Positions 50,208 through 61,154 of a stretch of DNA of 64,000 bases are shown here, piece after piece; positions within the stretch are counted from its first letter, which is position 1, and every line of letters begins with the position of its first letter. This stretch comes from Thermogymnomonas acidicola JCM 13583 (lineage in GTDB: Archaea > Thermoplasmatota > Thermoplasmata > Thermoplasmatales > Thermoplasmataceae). The DNA lies in assembly GCF_001316105.1 (NCBI RefSeq), contig NZ_BBCP01000004.1:83752-147751 (forward strand), written 5' to 3'. The position numbers and the translations under genes are program-made. The notes beneath the pieces are model-generated. The model saw nothing but the letters and a program-made list of their open reading frames with translations, was not told the DNA's origin and made no database searches.

Positions 50208-50788
50208 ACCCCCCCTGAGCCGTCGGTTAGCGAGTACTTCCTTATTCCCAGGAGCGCGTCTACCATGGACCTCAGGAGCTTAATCGTGTGGTACGGGTCT
50301 ATGCTCTCCGGTTCTATGAGTATGTTGCTCCTCGGTATCTCGACGCCCAGCCTCTGCAGGTCCTGTATGTAGCGGATGCGGGAGGGGCTGTTCACCCTCC
50401 TAAACCTCACGGGGGGGGCTCAACGTTGCACCTCTCCACCTCCCTCAGGAACACAGGCCTGTTGAAGAGCACATGCAGCAGGAGGAGGGCGCTGTCGCCA
50501 GAGGTCTGCTCGTCCACTTCCCTGGCCACCCTGCCAACAACGTCATAGACGTCCGGGGGCCTCTTTTGAGGCAAGGGAATAGAGCCTGAACGGCTTAATC
50601 TCCCTTGCCTTCAGGTCACCGGCATCCGCAAGGCCCCCCCTCAGGTAGCCGGAGAGCATGACCCTGTGCATGCCATGGCCCTCCTTCCTCAGCATTTCCT
50701 CTATCTGCCTCTGGGACTTCTCCCCCCCGTCCCTCAGTGCCCTCAGGATGAGTTCCCTGGGCGTGCTGTCAGTCCCGATCTCCTTCAT
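50189..50788 (-). CDS. unknown winged-helix-type protein, frameshifted
   Basis: About 195 residues. N-terminal STPRELILRALRDGGEKSQRQIEEMLRKEGH, then VMLSGYLRGLADAGDLKA: two helices and a wing typical of a wHTH. The C-terminal 120 residues (FLREVERCNVEPP, YIQDLQRLGVEIPRSNILIEP, LLRSMVDALLGIRKYSL) are mostly helical and not recognised. Breaks at the 6-base run near 50555-50560 and at G7 50411-50417. The ATG overlaps the purB stop by 20 bp; the tail overlaps dph6 by 19 bp on the opposite strand. Confidence 0.6.
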
Positions 50789-52135
50789 GGCCCACCATCT
50801 CTCTCACTCTTGAGACCGTCCTGTCGCAGATCTCCTCAGCGGAACCGGTGAATGTCCTGGGATCCGATATCCTCTCCAGTTCCTCATCGCTCATGTAGCG
50901 CAGGACGCCTAAGTCCCTGAGTGTGGAGCGCAAGGGCCTGCCCGTGCGGTACGATTCCATGCTGGCCCTCCTCACGACCTCGTGCGCCTCCTGCCTTGGC
51001 ATGCCCCTTTCGGTCAGTTCAGTGACGAGCCTCTCCGAGACCACGAACGGGTCGGAGAGGAGGTTGGCCTCCATCCTCTCAACGTTCACCTGCAGCCTCT
51101 GGAAAACGGACTTCATCCTGTGGAGGATGTAATCGGACAGGATGGCAGAATATGGTATCGTGAACCTCTCGAGCGCACTGTTGGTCAGGTCCCTCTCATG
51201 CCAGGTGACAGCCGCCTCGAACTCCGGGACGATGAAGCTCCTCACTAGCCTTGCCAGGCTGGCCACGTTCTCTGAGGAGACAGGGTTCCTCTTACTGGGC
51301 ATTGAGCTCGAGCCACCTGCCTGCTCTCATCAAAGTATTCTGACACTTCCCCTATTTCCGGCCTCTGGAGGTTTCGAACTTCCGTTGCGAACTTCTCCAG
51401 CGAGGAAGCGACGTTCGACAGGACGCCAAGGAACTCTATGTACCTGTCCCTGCCCACTATCTGGGTGGCACCTTCTTCGACCCCCCCAAGGCCCAGGATC
51501 TGCATCGCCCTCTCCTGGATGCGCAGGGCATCTGGGCCCAGGGAGCACCGGTGCCCACGGGCCCGAGGAGCTTTCCCACAAGTACCCTCTTCCTCATCTC
51601 CCTCAGCCTTTCAAGGTGGCGCATCATCTCACTGCAGAACACTGCCACCTTAAGCCCGAAAGTTATGGGGGCTTGCGTGCTGGCCGTGTGTCCTGCCCAG
51701 CATGGGCACTGACCTGTACTTTTGGACAAGGTCAGAAAGGACCAGGATGAAGGAGACCATTTCACCCTCGTAAATGCCCAGGAAGTCCTTGATCTGGAGG
51801 GCTGTGGCCGTGTCGATGATATCGTTGGATGTTGCGCCCAGGTGAACGTACCTGCCCGCCTCTCCCGCCTCCTGGCTGAGCACCCTCGTGAGTGCCATTA
51901 TGTCGTGCCCTGTTTCCGCCTCCACCGCCTTGACCTTTTCCAGTGTAACCCTTCCCGAAAGGGCGGCCCGCTCCACCATTTCGGCTGTGCCCCCCCTGGG
52001 CACCAGGCCGAACTCCTCCTCCGCCCTGGTGATGGCCGCCTCCACCTTCAGCATGTACAGGAGCCTGCTCTCCTCACTGAATATGGCCTTTGTCTCCTCC
52101 CTGCCGTACCTGTATTCTATGGGCGAAACCGTCAT
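50769..52135 (-). CDS. purB: adenylosuccinate lyase, frameshifted
   Basis: Acts twice in purine synthesis (SAICAR and adenylosuccinate cleavage). Start MTVSPIEYRYGREETKAIF, YVHLGATSNDIIDTATAL, MLGRTHGQHA with a catalytic His, and after two breaks (near 51655-51670 and 51535-51545) FLGVLSNVASSLEKFATEVRNLQRPEIGEVSEYF, then the signature SSSMPSKRNPVSSENV, which spans another break near 51312-51320. ATG 52135 is chosen over 52147 by comparison with family starts. About 450 residues. Confidence 0.94.
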
Positions 52136-52267
52136 CTGTGAGCGCATGTGTTCTGGACTATTAAACTGAACCCGGCACACCCGGGCAGCGAAACAACCTG
52201 CCCTGGCAGGGTAGCGTGCCCCTGACAGTACAGAAAACTGTTATTAGAGGTGCATGCATTTTAGTGT

Positions 52268-53859
52268 ATGCCATTCGAGAACGAGACGACATTCGTGAGG
52301 ATGCAGAAGCAGGGCAGGGAAGCTGAGTTCCATGAGAGGTACGAGAGGGCACTGGAGGACGTCAGGAGGTACTTCGGGAAGGAGTATCCGAACATAGTGG
52401 TGAGGGACATAACTGAGGAAAGGAAGATCAAGGACGTGAGCCCGATAGATGGCAGTGAGATAGCCACTTTCCAGCTAGCCTCAAAGGAATCGGTGGGCGA
52501 GGCCCTTGACGTCCTGAACAGGAATTACCGGTCCTGGTACTGGAAGGGGGGGTACGTGCACAGGGCGATGACGTTCCTGAGAGCGGCGGAGATGCTGAGT
52601 GAGAGGAAGTTCGAGTTTGCCGCCCTCCTGACCTACGAGAACGGGAAGAACAGGACAGAGGCCATGGCCGACGTCGACGAGGGCATAGACTTCATGAGGT
52701 ATTACGCCCTGAACCTGATAGAGAACCAGGGCTTCAACCGCTTCACTGGCAGGGGGGGATACGACAACGAGGAGAGCATGAGCTACATGAAGCCCTACGG
52801 CGTCTTCGCCGTGATCGCTCCGTTCAACTTCTTCGCCATCACTGTGGGCATGACAACGGGCCCGCTGATCACGGGCAATGCGGTGGTGCTGAAGCCTTCG
52901 AGTGACATACCTTTAGCCTCCTACCTGTTCGTGAGGCTCCTGCACGAGGCGGGAGTCCCGAAGGAAGTCCTCGCATTCCTCTCCGGCTCTGGCGGTGTTG
53001 TTGGCACTGCACTTGTGGAAGACCCAAGGATAGGTGGCCTGGTCTTCACGGGCTCCAAGGACGTCGGGATGAAGCTGTTCCACAAGATAAGCGAGAAGGT
53101 GCCGAAGCCAGCCATAACGGAGATGGGCGGCAAGGACTGCGTGGTCGTCACAAACAGGGCGAACCTCGACAAGGCGGTGCAGGGCGTCATAAGGGCTGCC
53201 TTCGGGTATGCGGGGGGGCAGAAGTGCAGCGCTGCGTCCCTGGTATTCGTGCAGTCCGGCGTCTATGACAGGTTCCTGGACATGCTGGTGAAGGAGGCCT
53301 CCAAGATAAAGCCAGATGACCCCCAGGAAGAAGGAGACGTTCCTGAACCCCCGTTGTAAACAGGGATGCGTTTGAGAAGTACAGGAACCTGATACCCACC
53401 CTGCAGAAGGAGGGCAGGGTACTGACAGGGGGGGCTAGGGTTGAGGAGAGGCCAGGCTTCTATGTGCACCCAACCATAGTCGCCGACCTGAGCGACGATG
53501 CCTACACGGTGAGGAACGAGCTCTTCCTGCCCATACTGGGCGTGCTCAAATTCAGCACACTTGAGGAGGCTGTGAGGCGCATCAACTCCCTAGATTACGG
53601 GCTCACAGGGGGGGGCATATTCTCCGAGGACCCAGAGGAGGTCCGTTACTACTTCGAGAACATAGACGTTGGGGGGGTGGTATACGCGAACAGGGCAAGG
53701 GGGGGCGCATCCACAGGCGCCATGGTAGGTTCGCAGCCATTCGTTGGCTGGAAGCTGAGCGGTTCCACTGGAAAGGGTACAGGTTCCTACTATTACCTCC
53801 AGCAGTTCCTCAGGGAGCAGGCAGTCACAGTGGCACACCCTGAGGATATTCATCCCTGA
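52268..53859 (+). CDS. L-glutamate gamma-semialdehyde (P5C) dehydrogenase, frameshifted
   Basis: Aldehyde dehydrogenase of the P5CDH group, oxidising glutamate semialdehyde from proline or arginine breakdown. FAVIAPFNFFAITVGMTTGP, VVLKPSSDIPLASYLFV, FTGSKDVGMKLF, EMGGKDCVVV (Glu), the catalytic Cys in YAGGQKCSAAS (family YAGQKCSA; G7 at 53212-53218), NELFLPILGVLKF. The break near 53330-53345 links KPDDPQEE to VVNRDAFEKYRNL. ~525 residues, intact otherwise. No proline dehydrogenase is nearby. Confidence 0.9.
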
Positions 53860-54487
53860 AGCTGCCGATGCCAAGGCTTGCGAGCAGTTCCCTTTCGAGG
53901 GCGGCCTCCACCTCCCCCCCCTTTCTATTTTCCTTCCAGTCTCGGCCTCCATGCTCGTCATCACAGATGGAGAGAAGCCACAGGGGTTCACCACGCCGAA
54001 CTTTGAGAGATCGGTGGAGATGTTCAGGGCCGAGCCGTGGAATGTGACAGATGACCTCAGTGCGAAGCCTATGGAACATATCTTCCTGCTGCCCACCCAC
54101 ACGCCGGTCTCCCTGCCCAGCCTACCCTCCGCCCTTATGGAAAACCTGGCCAGCGTGGATACCACGGCCTCCTCCACCTTCTGCACCAGGTCCCTCACAT
54201 TTATTCCCAGGTCAATCAGGTTCAGTATGTAGTATGTCACAAGCTGGCCCGGGCCATGGTACGTCACGGAGCCGCCCCCCCTCTCGACCCTGACTGCCTC
54301 CCCCCCCAGGTTCCCCCCCAGGTCCTCGGGGGCTTGTGTGTATGCCTGCAGTGTAAACGTCAGGGTGCTCCAGGAACATGATCGCACCCTCTACCCTTCC
54401 CGATGATACCCCCTCAAGGAGGCGCAACTGGATGGAGTGAGCATAGCCGTAGTCCAGCGTCCCGAAGTGGAGCACGCGAACGCCCAT
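53825..54487 (-). CDS. lipB: LipB-type lipoyl(octanoyl) transferase, frameshifted
   Basis: VLHFGTLDYGYAHSIQL, FLEHPDVYTAGIH, then in other frames RVERGGGSVTYHGPGQLVTYYIL, VWVGSRKICSIGFAL (Lys), VTFHGSALNISTDL and VVNPCGFSPSVMTS with the catalytic Cys: the full LipB layout, transferring octanoyl to lipoyl domains. Breaks at ~54345-54350 and near 53913-53930. About 215 residues. The tail overlaps the aldehyde dehydrogenase convergently by ~35 bp. LipB is less common in archaea than LplA. Confidence 0.88.
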
Positions 54488-54525
54488 GGGTGAGTATCAC
54501 GACATGCTATTAACTGCATGCGAGG

Positions 54526-54535
54526 TTTATATACG
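54526..54535 (+). promoter_or_regulatory. TATA box of the HTH regulator gene
   Basis: TTTATATACG, centred 24 bp before ATG 54555, consistent with a leaderless transcript. Confidence 0.6.
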
Positions 54536-54554
54536 CTTTCCATATGTTTCGGCC

Positions 54555-55350
54555 ATGTCGCAGGTCCTGGACCAGGCAGTTCTCTCACAGCTCCTCATAA
54601 TGATGAAGATATACGAGGGGGGGAGAACAGGCCCTCTGAACTGGCGCGGAGCGTTGGCATAACGAGCCAGGGCGTGCTCTACCACCTCAGGATCCTGAAG
54701 GAGAAGGGCTATGTTTACGACGACATGAGGATAAGCCCCCCCACCGGCTATGAGTTTCTGAGCAGCAAGCTGGAGGAGCTGAGGCAGTTCGTCAGGGACA
54801 GCCTGGACAGGGTCGGCAGGCAGATGGTCTGGGAGTGCATATCCGACGAGCACCTGGAGGCAGGACAGAAGGTCACTCTTTACATGAAGGATGGCTACCT
54901 CCACGCCAGGAAATATGAAGGGACCGGGCCGGTGGCAACGTGTGTCGCCAGTTCCGCCCCCCCGGGAGAGCCGGCAGGCGTCTCACAGCTCACAGGCCTC
55001 ATACATGTGGACATCAGGGCCGTGGAGATAATCGTGATACCGGACGTTGGGCCGGAGTTCAGGTTCGATGAGACTGTCCGCAGGGTCAGGGATGAGGTGA
55101 AGCTGGGACACGGTTACCTCACAGGGACGGTGGGCGAGAGTGCCTATTCCGTGTTCCTGGCACCTTCGGCAAGAGGCCGGACATGGAGTACGGCGTGCTC
55201 TGTGCAGCCTTCGAGGCCTCCAAGAGGGGGGGTGTCGGAACTATAATACTTGTTTCCAGGAAAAGGATGAACTTTTTACTTGGGGGGGAACTGAGATCGC
55301 TTCAGATTTCTTCCCCAGAGGTGCCGGTGAGGTTTAAAAATTTGGAATGA
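54555..55350 (+). CDS. HTH transcriptional regulator with large effector-type domain, frameshifted
   Basis: About 260 residues. MSQVLDQAVLSQLLIMMKIY leads into the wHTH ELARSVGITSQGVLYHLRIL-KEKGY. The remainder contains a helix pair and a C-terminal alpha/beta domain (LIHVDIRAVEIIVIPDVGPEF, SVFLAP-x-GKRPDMEYGVLCAAFEA, GVGTIILVSRKRM) that resembles the ligand-like domain of archaeal regulators of unknown effector. Breaks: G7 54616-54623, near 55172 and near 55215. ATG 54555 follows its own promoter. Target genes unknown; speD follows 180 bp downstream. Confidence 0.65.
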
Positions 55351-55531
55351 CAGGATGAAAAATATAATTTTATTTTGATTATTTTAAATGTATTTTTGTA
55401 ACCGGCTATTGCGCCCACGATATTATCCATGATGGCAGATAAAAAAATTCAGCGGCCCTACCCAATAAATATTTAAATACATGATAATAATCACAACAGC
55501 TGTTGGATGAGGTGAAAATTAATGGAGGACG

Positions 55532-55891
55532 ATGAAAGTGGCCGTGGGGGGGATGCATATCGTGGCGGATCTGTATGGCGTGGACCCGGAAATGATCTCA
55601 GAGGCTAGCACACTGTACCCTGTCATAGAAGGCGCAGTGAAGTTCGGAAACCTGACGAAGATCTCCTCGGACTATTACCAGTTTCAGCCGAAGGGTGCGA
55701 GTGGCATAGTGCTTCTCGCGGAATCACACCTGTCCTTCCACACATGGCCCGAGCACGGCCTCGTGACACTAGACATATACACCTGCGGCGATCCTTCCGG
55801 GGGGGCCGAGAAGGCATACAGGTACATCCTGGAAAGGCTTAGACCGAAGATGGTTGAGTGCAGGAGGATGCTGAGGGGGGGGCTGCCCTGA
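55532..55891 (+). CDS. speD: S-adenosylmethionine decarboxylase proenzyme
   Basis: 119 residues, intact: MHIVADLYG, ESHLSFHTWPEHGLVTLDIYTCG. The Ser of ESHLSFHTWPE is the site of self-cleavage that forms the pyruvoyl group. It supplies the aminopropyl donor for polyamines. ATG 55532 follows GGAGGAC, and AAATATTTAAATAC ~65 bp upstream is the likely TATA box. KVAVGGMHIV carries one Gly more than typical (G7 at 55547-55553). Confidence 0.94.
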   Translation: MKVAVGGMHIVADLYGVDPEMISEASTLYPVIEGAVKFGNLTKISSDYYQFQPKGASGIVLLAESHLSFHTWPEHGLVTLDIYTCGDPSGGAEKAYRYILERLRPKMVECRRMLRGGLP

Positions 55892-55953
55892 AGGACGACG
55901 TGAAGCCCGTTAAGGTGGAACAGGTTTTAATCCAGTGATGGGATGGCAGCCGG

Positions 55954-56931
55954 ATGCATGGAGGATCTCGGCACCTGACCCAGCTACCCATTTTTGCCAT
56001 ATCCCTGATACTTCTCCTGTATTACAGTAGCCTCCCCCCCTTCTACCTTTCATTCGTGTCCGTTGCCCTTTCCGTGCCCCCCCTCCTGTACCTGGGAACA
56101 GAGGCCCTTCACTCCGCCTCAATGGAGCTCTCCCACAGGCTCGGCCTAAGTGCAAGGAACTCTGGCCAGTACCTCCTCTCCGTTGCCTCTGTGGTGGACG
56201 AGATAGCGCTTGTGGCGGTTGCAGTCGTCTACAGGCAGGACTCCATAGCACTGGGTGCCATCCTCGGTTCCAGCGTTGTCACCCTTGCGGCGTTCCTGCT
56301 CATAATGCCCTGGGCAGTGCCGGAGGGCATCAGGCAGTTCCGCAGGGATGGGATCTTCCTTGTGGTCCCGGCGGCACTCCTTTTACTGGCAACCTTCTTA
56401 CCACAGGGGCAGGAAATTTACGGCACTGGGATGCTCGCTGTGGCAGCAGCCTACGTGGTTCTCTCAAGATCCGGTACAGGTGACGAGACGGTTGAGGGTG
56501 AGGTGGCCCCCCCGCCAGGAGGCCTGGTGTCCGCGCTCTCCTGCGCGTCCGTGGTCGTAGGCGCATGGTTGCTGGTTAGGTCCACTGAATCCATCTCCAT
56601 GCACTACTCCCTGAACCCTCTGGTCGCATCTTTCATAGTCGCGGGCATAGTTGAATCGCTACCTGAGATAGTGATGCTGGCCATATCCCTGGTGCGCGAT
56701 CCCTCAGAGACAAGCACAGGCATAGTGTCCGGGTCTTCCATCTACAAGGCCACGGCAATACTCGCCGTACCGCTGCTCGCCGGACAGGTATTAATAGGTG
56801 GATACCACAGGATCCCTGCCCTATTCCTCATCACGGCCTTGCTCTTCCTGGCCTACACCTTTTTCAGGCAGAGGAAGATCAGCGTGGCCGTAACGCTCAC
56901 AGTCCTGGTGGTGTCTGCGTTCCTTCTCTAG
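55954..56931 (+). CDS. Na+/Ca2+ exchanger family membrane protein
   Basis: 325 residues, intact, with about ten hydrophobic segments in two inverted halves. Alpha-repeat-like segments: GAILGSSVVTLAAFLL in the first half, and IVAGIVESLPEIVMLAISLV with GIVSGSSIYKATAILAV in the second; Glu and Ser/Thr in these are the ion ligands of the CaCA family. The transported ion is uncertain. It converges on infB with a stop overlap. Confidence 0.8.
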   Translation: MHGGSRHLTQLPIFAISLILLLYYSSLPPFYLSFVSVALSVPPLLYLGTEALHSASMELSHRLGLSARNSGQYLLSVASVVDEIALVAVAVVYRQDSIALGAILGSSVVTLAAFLLIMPWAVPEGIRQFRRDGIFLVVPAALLLLATFLPQGQEIYGTGMLAVAAAYVVLSRSGTGDETVEGEVAPPPGGLVSALSCASVVVGAWLLVRSTESISMHYSLNPLVASFIVAGIVESLPEIVMLAISLVRDPSETSTGIVSGSSIYKATAILAVPLLAGQVLIGGYHRIPALFLITALLFLAYTFFRQRKISVAVTLTVLVVSAFLL

Positions 56932-58719
56932 GCCCTGGTGCCCCCAGAACGGGTTCTCCTTGCGCTTGATCTTTATGATCTCTTCCAGGGTCTTCATGGT
57001 CTCCGGGTCAAGTGCCCTTGCCCTCAGTTCCCTCACGACGCTCTCCGGTATGTCGACATACAGCGTCTCGTTCGGGTTGATCTGCCTGTTCAGTGTGACG
57101 CCATCAATGGCAACGGCCACCTCCGCCGGGGGGGCATCAACATAGTTCTTTGAAACTTCGTTCTCCCTTATGCTCTTCACCGTACCGCCGTAGCGGCCAT
57201 CAGACTTGATCAGCGTGTCGCCTACCTTCAGCTGCCCTGAGAGCAGCCTGACACCCACTATGACTGGCTTGCTTGTCCTGAAAATGTATTCCGGCAGTAT
57301 GACGAGCTTCGAGGGGGGGACCGGCATTGACTGCTTCCTCCCCCCCTCCTCAAGCTGCTTCTTCTTCTCAGCGAGCCAGCCTTCAACCTCCTCTATGAGC
57401 CTGTAAATTATGTTACCCTGTATGATCGTGACATCGTTCTCAGCCGCAGCCTGCTGCGCCTCCGGCAGGACGGAGACGTTGAAGGCGATTATCACCTTCT
57501 CCATGGGGGGGTCCTGCAGTGTGGCCACGTCGATTATATCCCTCTTCGTCACGTCCCCCCCGGTCTGTGCCGACCTTATGCCTATGCCCTTCTGGCCAAG
57601 CTCGTAGGACACAGCTTCCAGGGAGCCCAGCGCCTCGGCCTTGACGGTCACTCCGTGTTCCGAGAGGGGTATGCTGACAGAGCTCTCCTTTATTATCTCC
57701 TCGAAGATCTTGTCCCTGTCGCCCCCCTGACCACAATCATGGGCGTGCCGGGGATCACGTCCAGCTTGTCAGATATAAGTACCCTGACACCCGCGGCGGC
57801 CTGGACACTCTCCACTTCTCTGAGGCCCTTCTTCCTCCCATGGGTGTTGATAAGCATGCCACGTACCCTTGTCACTGCTGGGCCGTCCCTGGTGTTGAGG
57901 GCTATCTCGTCCCCGGCCCTCAGCACGCCCTGGTATATGACCGTGTCAAGGGTCACTCCCGTGCCTTCCTCGCGCTTGACCTCTATCACAGTCCCCCCCC
58001 TGGTCTCGTCTGTGCGCAGCCTTATGTCGTTCTCCAGGTACCTCTGCGCCAGGCCGGCGAGCATCATCAGGAGGTCTGGCATCCCTATGTGGAGCTTGCC
58101 GCTGACGGGCACGATCGCCACTGTGCGGGTAAAGTCCGTTATCCTGTCATAGCGTTCGCTCTGGAAGCCTTGGCCATAGAGGGCGCTCACCAGTTCGTAG
58201 ATGCGCCTGTCCAGTTCCTCCACGTATTCCTTTCTCTGCTTCTTCAGGCACTCTATGAACGATACGTCCCTGACGGGAGTGAAGAGGGGGTATGAGGTCT
58301 ATCTTGTTTGCTGCAACGATAAAAGGTGTCCTGAACTTCTTCAGTATGTTTATCGATTCAACGGTCTGCGGCATGAGGCCCTCGTTGATATCTATGACAA
58401 GGACCGCTATGTCAGCTAGGGCGCCACCCCCCCTCGCCCGCATGTTCGAGAAGGCCACATGGCCAGGGGTGTCTATGAAAAGGAGGCCGGGCACCTTCAG
58501 CTTCGCGCCCTTAAGGAGTGCCCTGGCACTGCGCTCTATAGTCTCCGCATCTATGTCGGTGGCACCTATCCTCTGAGTTATGCCACCTGCCTCTTTCTGG
58601 GCCACCGAAGTGCCGCGTATGGCGTCCAGTACCGTGGTCTTTCCGTGGTCTACATGCCCAAGCACGCACACTATGGGCTGCCTGTACCTGACGCCTTGCT
58701 CAGTAGATGATATGCTCAT
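56928..58719 (-). CDS. infB: aIF5B/IF-2-like translation initiation factor, frameshifted
   Basis: Ribosome-dependent GTPase for subunit joining. G1 CVLGHVDHGKTTVLDAI, G2 GITQRIGATDI, G3 FIDTPGHVAFSNMRARG, G4 VAANKIDLIP; then domain II (TVIYQGVLRAGDEIA), domain III (PEAQQAAAENDVTIIQGN) and domain IV (YIFRTSKPVIVGVRLLSGQLKVGDTL). No N-terminal extension, as usual in archaea. Breaks near 58285-58290 and 57721-57726. At the end, the G5 run 56940-56944 should be four: PFWGTRA then TAG 56930-56928, the usual FWG ending. ~600 residues. Confidence 0.94.
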
Positions 58720-59149
58720 CTCCACACTCGTAGTTCAGGATCTCCTCATCCCTGAAGAATATGCGGTACTCGTGCTCGTAAGCCTCATGAGAATCCGAGG
58801 CATGGATTATGTTCTTCTCAATGCCCATGGAGAAGTCGCCCCTTATGGTCCCGGGCTCTGCCTTTGAGCCGTCGGTGGCACCGCACATCTTCCTCACCAC
58901 TGCGATGGCGTTCGAGCCCTCCAGCACCGCTGCAACCACGGGCCCCCCCGAGGTGATGTAGTCCACGAGGGACCTGAAAAATGGCTTATCCCTGTGGACG
59001 CTGTAGTGTTCCTCTGCCATGGGCCTGCTGACGTTCATCAGCTTCAGGGCCGCTATCCTGAGGCCCTTCTCCTCGAACCTCTGGAATATCCTGCCAACCA
59101 GTCTTCTCTTGACCCCGTCAGGCTTTATGAGAACCAGTGTCCTCTCCAT
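58700..59149 (-). CDS. ndk: nucleoside diphosphate kinase
   Basis: 149 residues, intact: ERTLVLIKPDGVKRRLVG, FFRSLVDYITSGGPVVAAVLEG, RKMCGATDGSKAEPGTIRGDF, and NIIHASDSHEAYEHE with the phosphorylated His. ATG 59149 is 6 bp after the L24e stop, and the tail overlaps infB by ~20 bp. TSGGPV carries one Gly more than the usual TSGPV (C7 run at 58943-58949). Confidence 0.96.
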   Translation of the reverse strand: MERTLVLIKPDGVKRRLVGRIFQRFEEKGLRIAALKLMNVSRPMAEEHYSVHRDKPFFRSLVDYITSGGPVVAAVLEGSNAIAVVRKMCGATDGSKAEPGTIRGDFSMGIEKNIIHASDSHEAYEHEYRIFFRDEEILNYECGDEHIIY

Positions 59150-59154
59150 CGCGA

Positions 59155-59364
59155 TCAGCTCTTCTGTGCTGCCTTCTTCATCTTCTTGATCGTATGGTAC
59201 TCCCTTGTCCACTTTGTGTTTCTGGCCATGCGGCCCAGGTCAACCATGTTGGTCTTGCACTTCCTGCTGCAGAAATAGTATATGGCACCATCCCTGCGGA
59301 CGTACATGAAGCCCGTGCCAGGCTCGATTTCCCTACCGCAGAAGGTGCAGTTCCTCGTTGCCAT
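59155..59364 (-). CDS. rpl24e: ribosomal protein L24e
   Basis: 69 residues, intact. N-terminal zinc ribbon [21 protein letters not shown] and [11 protein letters not shown], then a basic helix ([14 protein letters not shown]). Second in a typical archaeal order L7Ae-S28e-L24e-ndk-infB. Confidence 0.96.
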   Translation of the reverse strand: MATRNCTFCGREIEPGTGFMYVRRDGAIYYFCSRKCKTNMVDLGRMARNTKWTREYHTIKKMKKAAQKS

Positions 59365-59369
59365 TCACA

Positions 59370-59585
59370 TCACCTGATGGAGAGCTTCCTGGCCTCCCTG
59401 GCCGTTTCCCGTAGCATGAGGATGTCGCCGACCTTCACAGGCCCCCCCATGACGTTCCTGGCGATTATCCTCCCCCCCTGATCCCTTCCAGAGAGAACGC
59501 GGACCTTGACCGTGGTCGCCTCGCCGGTCATGCCGGTCCTGCCCATCAGCTCGACGACCTCAGCAGGTGTCGCATCGTCTGCCAA
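59370..59585 (-). CDS. rps28e: ribosomal protein S28e
   Basis: 71 residues: [44 protein letters not shown] and the terminal ETAREARKL. The family reads GRDxGRI and RNVxGPV; the extra Gly in GRDQGGRII and MGGPV comes from C7 runs at 59472-59478 and 59442-59448. Confidence 0.96.
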   Translation of the reverse strand: MADDATPAEVVELMGRTGMTGEATTVKVRVLSGRDQGGRIIARNVMGGPVKVGDILMLRETAREARKLSIR

Positions 59586-59596
59586 TCAGACCACCC

Positions 59597-59965
59597 TCAC
59601 TTCTTTATCTCCGATATCTCGGAAACGACCTGTTTGTACAGGTCCTCATTCTTTCCGTAGTCCACTATTGAGACCGAGGCTGCAGAGGCGATGCCCACCC
59701 TCGCGCCCAGGTCGGCCTTCTTCTTCGCGTAGGCGTACGGCACCTTCCTCTCCTCGCACAGCGAGGGCAGGTAGTAAACTACCTCAGGAGGGTTAACGTC
59801 CTCTGCGATCACAACGAGCTTGCTCTCCCCTCTCTCTATGGACTTTATCACCTCGTTGGTGCCCTTTTTGATCTTGCCCGTCCTGTAAGCGTTCTCCACA
59901 AGATCAAGAACCTTCTTCTCAAGCGACTCGGGAGTCTCGAACTTCACGTATGTGCTCTTCTCCAT
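59597..59965 (-). CDS. rpl7ae: ribosomal protein L7Ae
   Basis: 122 residues, intact: GKIKKGTNEVIKSIERGESKLVVIAEDVNPPEVVYYLP, VPYAYAKKKADLGARVG. Also the kink-turn binding subunit of box C/D and H/ACA RNPs and RNase P. ATG 59965 follows a GGAGGT ribosome site; upstream in-frame codons have no support. Confidence 0.96.
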   Translation of the reverse strand: MEKSTYVKFETPESLEKKVLDLVENAYRTGKIKKGTNEVIKSIERGESKLVVIAEDVNPPEVVYYLPSLCEERKVPYAYAKKKADLGARVGIASAASVSIVDYGKNEDLYKQVVSEISEIKK

Positions 59966-60008
59966 ACTTAGACCTCCTTCACTAGCCTGACTGAAATTCA
60001 AGACTCTA

Positions 60009-60018
60009 TTTATATTTT
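60009..60018 (-). promoter_or_regulatory. TATA box of the L7Ae-infB operon
   Basis: On the minus strand AAAATATAAA lies about 45 bp before the L7Ae ATG, leaving a ~20-nt leader that contains GGAGGT. This fits a leadered archaeal ribosomal protein message. Confidence 0.55.
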
Positions 60019-60149
60019 CGTGGTGTCCGCATAGGACGTGCGTGAGCGGATTGGATCCCTGCCTTGGGGGGGCCACTGGCCATATGGCGACACTCCGGAG
60101 ACAGCACAGGCTGCAGAGAGCATGCCCCCCCTTCCGGAATGCCCCCCCA

Positions 60150-61022
60150 TCAGAGGACCACGCTGTCTATGGCACGCCTTGCCGCTTCGTCTGGCATGTA
60201 CATGGGCTGCCTGAAGCCCCCCCCGTCTATGCCTAGCTTCCTGTAGGTCGCGTAGTAGTAACCTATGGGAAACGTGACGGAATTAACGGCCTGCATGACC
60301 CTGTTTACCTTCTCCACCTGCACCTTCCTTGCTTCCTGGTACTTGCCTTCCCTGAAGAGTGAATAGAGCTCGGTGCAGTAGGTCGTGAAGTTGGATAGTC
60401 CAACCACGCCACCGCTTGCACCCAGCGACAGCGAGGCAAGCAGGAGGTCGTCCTGGCCCTGGAAGACCGCGAAGTCCCTGGAGGCCATGGAGACGATCCT
60501 CTCAAAGAACCTCATGTCTCCGGAGCTCTCCTTGAGCCCCCCTTCACCTGCGAGAACTCTTCCCTGATCTTCTGTACCGTTTCCGGGAGGATCCACGAGC
60601 CTGCCAGCTGTGGTATATTGTATAGGATGAAGTCCGCGTCCACCTTTGAAATTACATAGGAGAAGTGGTTGTATATCTCCTTCTGGTCCAGCGTTATGTA
60701 GTAGGATGGCATGAGCACCAGCGCGGTCGCGCCGGCGTCTATGGCGTCCCTCGCTAGCTCAACCGCCTCACTGCTCGACGATGAACCTATCCCGGCGTAA
60801 ACTGGGCGCCCCCCCCTGAGAGCTCAGCGCACCACCCGATGAACTTCTTCCTCTCCTCCCTACCGAACCACGGGAAGAGGCCCGTCGAGCCCATGGGGGA
60901 ACAGGCCATCCACACCAGAACTTATCAGGAACTCAACGAGCTTCTCTGTACCCTTCCTGTCAGGCTTACCTTCCCTGTCCATGGGGGGTTACCATGGGCG
61001 TGACTATGCCCGCGTATGCCAT
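60150..61022 (-). CDS. DapA-superfamily aldolase, probably 2-keto-3-deoxygluconate aldolase, frameshifted
   Basis: TIM-barrel aldolase with a Schiff-base Lys. MAYAGIVTPMVTP start, GVDGLFPMGSTGLFPWF, ALVLMPSYYITLDQ, FILYNIPQLAG (catalytic Tyr), GLKESSGDMRFFE (catalytic Lys). Breaks near 60985, 60890-60897, 60810-60818 and 60541-60546; about 290 residues. The GSTG motif plus the nearby glycerate kinase fit the non-phosphorylative Entner-Doudoroff pathway of Thermoplasmata, but dihydrodipicolinate synthase or another DapA relative is possible. Confidence 0.78.
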
Positions 61023-61154
61023 ACCCTTGCATCCCTTACTCGCTTATAGCAGTTCTTCTCTCTTCCCCCCCTCATAGAAATGGGACCGGCAAATAGAGCC
61101 TATGAGGTTAAGAGGAGAGGTGAGAACCGAACATGGAATAAAGGAAAAGAGTGT

